Shown here: in pieces, positions 1 to 5,946 of the stretch
Numbering within the stretch: the first letter of the stretch is position 1
How the letters are laid out: each line of letters opens with the position of its first letter
Assembly (NCBI GenBank): GCA_024280815.1
Contig: JAJRPL010000107.1
Coordinates: 1-8,020 of the forward strand
Reading direction: 5' to 3'
Source: Bacteroidota bacterium
GTDB taxonomy: Bacteria > Bacteroidota > Bacteroidia > Flavobacteriales > Flavobacteriaceae
Length of the DNA stretch: 8,020 nt
The notes under the pieces: model-generated
What the model saw: only the letters and a program-made list of their open reading frames with translations
What the model was told of the DNA's origin: nothing
Databases searched by the model: none
Translations under genes and position numbers: made by a program

Positions 1-925
1 AAGCTGCATAGCCTTTAAGCATATTATTATATTCATGTGAAATATGCAATTCAGGTGCATTTCTAGAATTTAATGTCAGTTCTAATTTATCTTCAATTAT
101 TTTAATACTAAAGTCAGGTACAACTTGCTCTACAATTTTGGCGTTGCTAGCATATGAACCTCCAGGTTTAGGGTTTAATTTTTCAATCTCTTTAATTGCT
201 CCTTTTAATTTATCTTCAGTAATATTAAATTTTTGAATGAGTTTTTTATAATGCTTTTTAACAAAATGTTCAAAAGCGTTTTCTAAAATATCAATTGCCA
301 AAAGCCTTTCAGGTTTTCCAGATTTTCTATGCAATTGAATGAGTAGGCATTCTTTTAGGTTTTGAGCTCCTACTCCAGCAGGGTCCAATTTTTGAACATG
401 GTCTAACATACGTTCTACTTCAGAAACATCAGTAAAAATGTTTGCTGAAAAAGCCAAATCATCAACAATATCTTCAAGAGATCTTCTGATATAACCACTT
501 CCGTCAATACTGCCTACTAAAAATTCAGCAATTTGACGTTCTTGATCATTTAAACGAAATGTATTTAATTGGTTCTTTAAAAACTGATTGAATGAAGTAC
601 CTGAAGCATAAGGAATACTTTTTTCATCGTCATCCGCACTATAATTATTGGCTTGAAGTCTGTAACTTGGTATTTCATCATCACTTAAATATTCGTCAAT
701 ATTAATATCAGTTTCAATAGTTTCAGTACCATCATCATCATATTCATTCTGTAAATCAGTATCAACATCAGACTCTTTACCACTTTCAAGAGCAGGGTTT
801 TCTTCAATTTCTTGTTTTATTTTCTGCTCAAAAGCCTGTGTAGGCAATTGAATTAACTTCATCAGCTGTATTTGCTGAGGCGATAATTTTTGTAATAATT
901 TGTAATGTAAACTTTGTTTAAGCAT
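1..925 (-). CDS. rpoN: RNA polymerase sigma-54 factor RpoN, 3'-truncated by the window edge
   Basis: This gene encodes the alternative sigma factor that directs RNA polymerase to -24/-12 promoters and needs an AAA+ enhancer-binding activator to open DNA. 308 codons are visible; family members are usually about 480-490 residues, so the DNA-binding end with its helix-turn-helix and RpoN box lies past the left edge. Residues 1-48 form Region I, which contacts activators, with the typical LSPQQIQLMKLIQLP and EIEENPALE blocks. Residues 49-103 are an acidic, low-complexity Region II rich in Asp and Glu. Residues 104-290 are the core-binding domain, including GSIDGSGYIRRSLEDI (138-153), LDPAGVGAQNLKECL (180-194) and LNPKPG (250-255). 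The ATG at 925 is the first in frame, since a TAA stop lies two codons upstream. It sits 62 nt downstream of asnS with no visible promoter between, so read-through from asnS is likely. Family assignment is very secure; the operon is inferred. Confidence 0.96.
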   Translation of the reverse strand, partial: MLKQSLHYKLLQKLSPQQIQLMKLIQLPTQAFEQKIKQEIEENPALESGKESDVDTDLQNEYDDDGTETIETDINIDEYLSDDEIPSYRLQANNYSADDDEKSIPYASGTSFNQFLKNQLNTFRLNDQERQIAEFLVGSIDGSGYIRRSLEDIVDDLAFSANIFTDVSEVERMLDHVQKLDPAGVGAQNLKECLLIQLHRKSGKPERLLAIDILENAFEHFVKKHYKKLIQKFNITEDKLKGAIKEIEKLNPKPGGSYASNAKIVEQVVPDFSIKIIEDKLELTLNSRNAPELHISHEYNNMLKGYAA

Positions 926-987
926 TAGTTAATTTCAACGAGTTTGTTAAGTGAGACTGTATATTTTTTGTTTTTCCAATTATAGGC

Positions 988-2418
988 TTAAAATTCAGCA
1001 TTCTGTGGTGTTCTAGGGAATGGTATCACGTCTCTAATATTACCCATACCTGTGGTGAATTGTACCAAACGTTCAAAACCTAAGCCAAAACCAGAATGAA
1101 CAGCAGTACCAAATTTACGTAAATCTAAATACCACCATAATTCTTTTTCGTCAATATCTAAAGCTTTCATTTTTTCTACAAGCACATCGTATCGTTCTTC
1201 ACGTTGAGAGCCTCCAACAATTTCACCAATGCCAGGAAATAACACATCCATGGCTCTAACAGTCTTTCCATCATCATTTAAACGCATATAAAATGCTTTG
1301 ATTGTGGCAGGATAGTCAAAAAGTATCACAGGGCACTTAAAATGTTTTTCAACTAAAAAGCGTTCGTGCTCACTTTGTAGGTCTGCACCCCATTCATTAA
1401 TGATGTATTGAAATTTTTTCTTTTTATTGGGTTTGCAGTTTCTTAAGATATCAATTGCCTCAGTATAACTAACACGTTTGAATTGATTGTCTACCACAAA
1501 ATTAAGTTTCTCTAATAAAGACATTTCACTTCGTTGTAATTGAGGTTTGGTGCTTTCTTCTTTAACAAAACGCTCGTCTAAGAAAGCCAAATCATTTTTA
1601 CAATTGTCTAAGACATATTTGAGTACAGATTTAATAAAATCTTCAGCTAAATCCATATTTCCATCCAAATCCATAAAAGCAACTTCTGGTTCAATCATCC
1701 AAAATTCTGCCAAATGGCGTGTGGTATTAGAATTTTCTGCTCTAAATGTAGGTCCGAACGTATATACCTTACCTAGTGCCATGGCATAGGTTTCAGCTTC
1801 TAGTTGTCCAGAAACAGTGATATTGGTTTCTTTACCAAAAAAATCTTTTGAAAAATCTATTTCTCCATTTTCTTTTTTTGGAGGGTTTTTAGGGTCTAGT
1901 GTTGATATTTTAAACATTTCACCAGCCCCTTCAGCATCAGAACCAGTAATAATTGGAGCATGGAAGTTGTAAAAACCGTTTTCAGTAAAATACTTGTGAA
2001 CTGCAAAGGATAATGCTGAGCGTAAACGCATTACAGCACTAAAAGTATTGGTTCTTACTCTTAAGTGTGCATTTTCACGTAAAAACTCAAAGCTGTGTTT
2101 TTTTGGTTGAATAGGATATTCATCAGGGTTAGAATCGCCTAAAATTTCAATGTTGCTAACGTTAATTTCTACACGTTGCCCTTTACCTTGACTTTCAACC
2201 AAAGTCCCAGTGATTGAAAGGGCAGCACTAGTTGTAATACGTTTTAATAATGACTCATCAGTATTTTCAAAGTCAATAACACATTGAATGTTTTTAATGG
2301 TAGAACCGTCATTTAAAGCAATAAAACGATTGGCTCTAAAAGTTCTTACCCATCCCTTGATTTGAACTTCTTGTAGAAATTGATCTGATTGTAATAATTC
2401 AGCAACATTCTTTTGCAT
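988..2418 (-). CDS. asnS: Asparagine--tRNA ligase (asparaginyl-tRNA synthetase)
   Basis: This cytoplasmic class IIb aminoacyl-tRNA synthetase activates asparagine with ATP and loads it onto tRNA-Asn. The 476-residue length is close to the E. coli enzyme (466), so the gene looks complete. Residues 1-100 form the N-terminal OB-fold that binds the anticodon (KGWVRTFRAN at 21-30). The catalytic core follows, with a motif 1 region at about 124-160 ending in the GSDAEGAGEMF segment (159-169), the SGQLEAE substrate-site segment at 203-209, motif 2 from FRAEN to EPE (225-245), GEIVGGSQREER (398-409), and motif 3 GFGLGFERLVQFTTG (443-457) whose Arg450 should contact ATP. The G-Q-L-E-A-E segment and overall length favour AsnRS over AspRS or LysRS. 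A well-matched -7 element lies about 24 nt before the ATG. rpoN follows after 62 nt. No frame disruption or missing catalytic motif is seen. Confidence 0.97.
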   Translation of the reverse strand: MQKNVAELLQSDQFLQEVQIKGWVRTFRANRFIALNDGSTIKNIQCVIDFENTDESLLKRITTSAALSITGTLVESQGKGQRVEINVSNIEILGDSNPDEYPIQPKKHSFEFLRENAHLRVRTNTFSAVMRLRSALSFAVHKYFTENGFYNFHAPIITGSDAEGAGEMFKISTLDPKNPPKKENGEIDFSKDFFGKETNITVSGQLEAETYAMALGKVYTFGPTFRAENSNTTRHLAEFWMIEPEVAFMDLDGNMDLAEDFIKSVLKYVLDNCKNDLAFLDERFVKEESTKPQLQRSEMSLLEKLNFVVDNQFKRVSYTEAIDILRNCKPNKKKKFQYIINEWGADLQSEHERFLVEKHFKCPVILFDYPATIKAFYMRLNDDGKTVRAMDVLFPGIGEIVGGSQREERYDVLVEKMKALDIDEKELWWYLDLRKFGTAVHSGFGLGFERLVQFTTGMGNIRDVIPFPRTPQNAEF

Positions 2419-2441
2419 TTTCTAAACTTTTTTATGAAATG

Positions 2442-2449
2442 CAAAGATA
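2442..2449 (-). promoter_or_regulatory. Bacteroidota-type -7 promoter element upstream of asnS
   Basis: Read on the minus strand this octamer is TATCTTTG, an exact match to the Bacteroidota -7 consensus TAnnTTTG recognised by the phylum's primary sigma factor. It lies 23 nt before the asnS ATG, which would give a short leader of roughly 15-20 nt. No good TTG-type -33 element is seen at the expected distance upstream. It would allow asnS, and probably rpoN behind it, to be transcribed independently of rfbA. The position in the only sizeable gap before asnS supports the call. Confidence 0.65.
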
Positions 2450-2465
2450 GGAATATGAATTGAGA

Positions 2466-2494
2466 TTTAAGCTTCGAGATTTTTGAAGTTTAAA
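2466..2494. repeat. Short imperfect inverted repeat between rfbA and asnS
   Basis: The arms TTTAAGCTTC (2466-2475) and GAAGTTTAAA (2485-2494) can pair over 10 positions around a 9-nt loop. One pair is G-U if transcribed from the plus strand and an A-C mismatch if transcribed from the minus strand. It begins 22 nt past the rfbA stop, where a terminator would be expected, but no T-tract follows it in the direction of transcription and the stem is AT-rich. It could be a weak terminator or chance. Confidence 0.25.
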
Positions 2495-2516
2495 TAAATT
2501 TTTAAAACTTATTATT

Positions 2517-3383
2517 TTAGTCTTTGTTAGCTATATTCATTAAATATTGACCATAACCACTTTTTAATAAAGGTTCAGCAACTTTTTTTAGTTGTTCTGC
2601 AGAGATATATCCTTTATAAAAGGCAATTTCTTCAATACAGCCAATTTTTAAGCCTTGACGTTCTTCAAGAACTTGTACAAATTGTTGTGCCTGCATAAGC
2701 GATTGAAAAGTACCAGTATCTAACCATGCAGTACCACGGCCAAAGATACCAACACTTAATTTACCTTGTTGTAAATATACAGTATTTACATCTGTAATTT
2801 CATATTCTCCACGAGCAGAAGGTTTAATATTTTTTGCAATTTCCACTACACTATTATCATAAAAATAAAGACCAGGAACGGCATAATTTGATTTAGGTTG
2901 TTCTGGTTTTTCTTCTATAGAAAGAGCTTTGTAATTTTTATCAAACTCAACTACACCATAACGTTCAGGGTCACTTACGTGGTAAGCAAAAACAACACCA
3001 CCATCTGTATTGGTTGCATTTTCTAAAGTTTGTTGTAAGTCAGCACCATAAAAGATATTATCTCCTAAGATTAAGGCAACAGAATCATCACCAATAAATT
3101 CTTCACCAATGACAAATGCTTGTGCTAAGCCATTTGGTATTTCTTGAACTTTATATTGAAAATTACAGCCTAGATTTTTCCCATCACCTAATAGTCTTTC
3201 AAATAAAGGTAAATCATGAGGTGTAGATATGATTAAAACGTCTTTAATACCTGCTAATAACAAAGTTGATAGCGGATAATAAATCATTGGTTTATCATAA
3301 ATTGGCATTAACTGTTTGCTTACTGCCAAGGTGAGTGGATGTAGTCTCGTGCCGCTTCCACCAGCTAAAATAATTCCTTTCAT
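2517..3383 (-). CDS. rfbA: Glucose-1-phosphate thymidylyltransferase (RmlA/RfbA)
   Basis: This cytoplasmic enzyme condenses dTTP and glucose-1-phosphate to dTDP-glucose and pyrophosphate, the first step towards dTDP-L-rhamnose and other dTDP-sugars used in O-antigen, capsule or exopolysaccharide. The 288-residue product has the full family pattern: nucleotide-binding GGSGTRLHPLT (8-18), KQLMPIYDKPM (23-33), PNGLAQAF (83-90), metal-binding LGDNIFYG (106-113, Asp108), EEKP (157-160), RGEYEITDVN (191-200) and WLDTGT (220-225, Asp222). The frame is open 10 codons further upstream to an ATG at 3413, but the ATG at 3383 puts Met directly before KGIILAGG, as is normal in this family, and the extra residues are not family-like. 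No rmlB, rmlC or rmlD is visible on either side, which is unusual for this gene. It lies 101 nt downstream of the RND gene, and its promoter is unclear. Function is very secure; which polysaccharide it serves cannot be told from here. Confidence 0.96.
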   Translation of the reverse strand: MKGIILAGGSGTRLHPLTLAVSKQLMPIYDKPMIYYPLSTLLLAGIKDVLIISTPHDLPLFERLLGDGKNLGCNFQYKVQEIPNGLAQAFVIGEEFIGDDSVALILGDNIFYGADLQQTLENATNTDGGVVFAYHVSDPERYGVVEFDKNYKALSIEEKPEQPKSNYAVPGLYFYDNSVVEIAKNIKPSARGEYEITDVNTVYLQQGKLSVGIFGRGTAWLDTGTFQSLMQAQQFVQVLEERQGLKIGCIEEIAFYKGYISAEQLKKVAEPLLKSGYGQYLMNIANKD

Positions 3384-3425
3384 GTGTTTATATCTATTAT
3401 TTTCAAAGGTCACATGTGTTCGCTA

Positions 3426-3450
3426 TTAATTACCTTTACTTAGGTATTAA
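3426..3450. repeat. Small hairpin-forming inverted repeat between the RND gene and rfbA
   Basis: TTAA-t-TACCT (3426-3435) and AGGTATTAA (3442-3450) can form a 9-bp stem with one bulged base and a 6-nt loop. It lies 34-58 nt beyond the stop codon of the RND gene and 43 nt before the rfbA start. There is no T-tract on the minus-strand side, so it is not a clear intrinsic terminator. It might mark a transcript boundary or be chance in AT-rich DNA. Confidence 0.25.
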
Positions 3451-3484
3451 AAGTCTAACATGCTTGTTTGATCAATGTTTATTT

Positions 3485-5881
3485 TTATAAGTTTTTATCT
3501 TCAATTTCATTAATCTGTTCATCTTCTTTTTTCGGTAAAATTTGTAGAGCAGGTTTTTTAAATGTCTTTTTATTGGCAATACGTTGCTCTAAAGATAATA
3601 ATAACGAAGGAAGTAATAATAAATTGGATGCCATTGCCAATAATAATGTTACAGAAACTAAACCTCCAAGAGCTATGGTTCCACCAAAATTTGAAACTGT
3701 AAATACTAAAAAACCAAAAAACAATACAATTGAGGTGTAGAACATACTCACACCAGTCTCTCGTAATGCTGCATAAACCGATTTTTTTACTTTCCAGTTA
3801 TTTCCTTGCAATTCTTGTCTATATTTTGCTAAAAAGTGGATGGTGTCATCTACTGAAATTCCAAAAGCAATACTAAATACTAAAATGGTTGAAGGTTTTA
3901 TAGGTACACCAATATAACCCATCAACCCTGCGGTAACAAGTAAAGGGAGCATGTTTGGAAGTAATGATATCACTATCATTTTAAAAGATTTAAACATCCA
4001 TGCCATAAAAATAGCAATCAATAAAATAGCTAATGAAAGCGAAATGACTAAATTTTTAATTAAATAATTAGTACCTTTTAAAAATACTAGGGCTTTTCCG
4101 GTTAAAGTTACTTTGTATTTTTCTTTAGGAAACTCTTTGTCAATTCTAGCTTTAAGTCTTTCCTCGATTCGCTCCATTTTATCAGTACCAATATCTTTCA
4201 TAAAGGTTGTGATACGTGCATATCTTCCTGTTGAATCAACAAAATTATCTAGTAAATTAGAATTTACATTTGAATTTTTCGTGTAGGATAAAATAAAATT
4301 TCTTTCTTGAGATGTAGGTAATTGATAATATTTAGGGTTACCATTATAGTAAGCCTGTTTAGAGTATTTCACTATATTTAGTACAGAAACTGAAGGGGAA
4401 AGTTCGGGTATTTCATCAATAATTTCATTGAGTTTGTCCATCCGTTTTAGCGTAGAAAGCTTCATAACCCCCTTTTTACGTTTAGTATCAATTAAAATCT
4501 CTAAGGGCATAATACCACCAAATTCTTTTTCAAAAAACACAATATCTTTAAAGAAATTTTCCCCTTTTGGCATGTCTTCTATTACACTACCAGAAACACG
4601 AATCATATATACACCAATAATGCTACTTACCATCAATATTATAGAAATAATATAAACTGTTACACGTTTATTACGTACTATGTTTTCCATCCAATCTACA
4701 ATTCCTTCTATCCAACGTTTTTCAAGATGTTTTAAATGTTTTTCTTTTGGTTTTGGTAAAAAACTATAGATAATAGGAATAATTAATAACGATAAAATAA
4801 ATATAACTAGAATATTAATTGAAGCTATAACACCAAATTCATTTAACAATTTACTTTTAGTAAAAATAAAAGTGGCAAAGCCAGAAGCGGTAGTTACATT
4901 AGTCATTAATGTTGCATTACCAATTTTAGTAATTACACGCTGTAAAGACCTAGCTTGATTGCCGTGTTTTTTAACTTCATTTTGATATTTATGGATTAAA
5001 AAAATACAATTTGGTACACCAATAACAATAATTAATGGTGGTATTAATGCTGTTAGAACTGTGATTTCATATCTGAATAAGCCAATAAAACCAAAAGCCC
5101 AAACTACACCAATACACACCACAAACATGGTGATAAAAGTGGCTCTGAATGAACGAAAAAAGAAAAAGAAAATAACAGAAGTTATCAATAATGCTAAGAC
5201 TAAAAAAACACCTATTTCGTCATTCAAACTTTTAGAATTCATGGTTCTGATATAGGGCATACCAGAGATTTTGACATCAATAGTATTGTCTTCTTCAAAT
5301 TTTTCAATAGCAGGCTGTAACTTGTTTAAAATAAATTGGTTACGCTCAATTGAATTTACTATATCTTTATTAATGTAAATAATGGTACGTAGAGTTCCTG
5401 TTTTTTTATTAAATAAAAAATTATCAAAAAAAGGTAAATTTTCAAAAAGATCTCGTTTTATTTTTTGAACTTCTTCGTCGGTTTTTGGTTGACTATCAAA
5501 AATAGGAGACATTTTAAAACGCTCATTTTTGGTGTCTTTAGATAGTTTTTTAATATCACCAACAGAAACTGTAAAATCAACCAGCTGCAAAGAATCTAAT
5601 TGACGAGATAGGGCATTCCAATTGTTAAATTTTTTTGCGGTATAAATGGTAGAATCATTCGTAGCAAGTATAATTAAATTACCTTCATTTCCGAAAATTT
5701 CTAAAAATTTATTATACTCTAAATTTACTTCATGATTTTTAGGAAGTAAATTAGCTTCAGTATAAGACATACGCATATACTGCATTTGAGTTGCTAAAAA
5801 ATAGGTAATTAAGGTTAGTGCTATTAAAATAGGAATTCTTCCTTTAATAATAAAACGAGAGATATACGCCCAAAAATTCAT
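3485..5881 (-). CDS. RND-superfamily exporter (COG1033/MMPL-like), inner membrane
   Basis: The 798-residue product has the duplicated RND layout of a proton-driven inner-membrane exporter. TM1 is at about 15-31, followed by a first periplasmic domain (32-220), then TM2-6 (about 222-243, 247-269, 272-297, 325-342 and 347-375). TM7 (407-427) precedes a second periplasmic domain (428-608), and TM8-12 lie at about 609-631, 635-658, 662-685, 711-732 and 735-765. The tail (766-798) is charged and cytoplasmic. The second half carries FGISVDDTIHFLAKYRQE (673-690) with the Asp678/Asp679 pair expected in proton relay; the equivalent place in the first half reads GVPNCIFLIHKY (288-299) and has no acid. 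The length, about 800 residues rather than over 1000, and the single-gene form fit the COG1033/MMPL group (hopanoid- or lipid-type exporters) and not AcrB-type drug pumps. No membrane-fusion partner is in view. The gene starts 65 nt after a DUF5686 outer-membrane gene and has its own probable -7 element. The substrate is unknown; lipid or another hydrophobic envelope molecule is a guess from the family. Confidence 0.9.
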   Translation of the reverse strand: MNFWAYISRFIIKGRIPILIALTLITYFLATQMQYMRMSYTEANLLPKNHEVNLEYNKFLEIFGNEGNLIILATNDSTIYTAKKFNNWNALSRQLDSLQLVDFTVSVGDIKKLSKDTKNERFKMSPIFDSQPKTDEEVQKIKRDLFENLPFFDNFLFNKKTGTLRTIIYINKDIVNSIERNQFILNKLQPAIEKFEEDNTIDVKISGMPYIRTMNSKSLNDEIGVFLVLALLITSVIFFFFFRSFRATFITMFVVCIGVVWAFGFIGLFRYEITVLTALIPPLIIVIGVPNCIFLIHKYQNEVKKHGNQARSLQRVITKIGNATLMTNVTTASGFATFIFTKSKLLNEFGVIASINILVIFILSLLIIPIIYSFLPKPKEKHLKHLEKRWIEGIVDWMENIVRNKRVTVYIISIILMVSSIIGVYMIRVSGSVIEDMPKGENFFKDIVFFEKEFGGIMPLEILIDTKRKKGVMKLSTLKRMDKLNEIIDEIPELSPSVSVLNIVKYSKQAYYNGNPKYYQLPTSQERNFILSYTKNSNVNSNLLDNFVDSTGRYARITTFMKDIGTDKMERIEERLKARIDKEFPKEKYKVTLTGKALVFLKGTNYLIKNLVISLSLAILLIAIFMAWMFKSFKMIVISLLPNMLPLLVTAGLMGYIGVPIKPSTILVFSIAFGISVDDTIHFLAKYRQELQGNNWKVKKSVYAALRETGVSMFYTSIVLFFGFLVFTVSNFGGTIALGGLVSVTLLLAMASNLLLLPSLLLSLEQRIANKKTFKKPALQILPKKEDEQINEIEDKNL

Positions 5882-5907
5882 TAAAAATACAAAATTTATA
5901 TAAAATG

Positions 5908-5915
5908 CAAATGTA
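5908..5915 (-). promoter_or_regulatory. Candidate Bacteroidota -7 element upstream of the RND exporter gene
   Basis: On the minus strand this octamer reads TACATTTG, matching TAnnTTTG exactly. It ends 26 nt before the exporter ATG, giving a plausible leader of about 20 nt. It lies within the 65-nt gap after the DUF5686 stop. No convincing -33 TTG is seen upstream, and an octamer with six fixed bases can occur by chance in AT-rich DNA, so the exporter may instead be read through from the DUF5686 gene. Confidence 0.45.
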
Positions 5916-5946
5916 CTAAATTATTGAGTCTATTTGGTGTTTAGAT

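Noticed and set aside
926..987. Possible separate promoter or terminator between asnS and rpoN
   Set aside because: No TAnnTTTG on the minus strand and no stable hairpin followed by a T-tract were found.
1547..1789. Plus-strand open frame of 80 codons inside asnS
   Set aside because: It is antisense to a conserved catalytic region of asnS, has Ser/Lys-rich low-complexity content and resembles no family.
3411..3418. Perfect 8-bp palindrome CACATGTG upstream of rfbA
   Set aside because: It is short, occurs once, and matches no operator I can name; chance is sufficient explanation.
3468..3740. Plus-strand open frame of 90 codons at the end of the RND gene
   Set aside because: It is almost entirely antisense to the exporter's last membrane segments and tail; its hydrophobic start followed by Asn/Lys-rich sequence is what reverse reading of such DNA gives.
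5156..5172. A-rich tract (minus strand T-rich) that might be a slippage or phase-variation site
   Set aside because: It encodes part of a run of six Phe residues in TM2 of the exporter, is interrupted by G residues, and the frame is intact; ordinary AT-rich coding sequence explains it.
4428..5255. Two further plus-strand open frames (4428-4655 and 5061-5255)
   Set aside because: Both are antisense shadows of the exporter gene, with no recognisable domain and no promoter or start signal.
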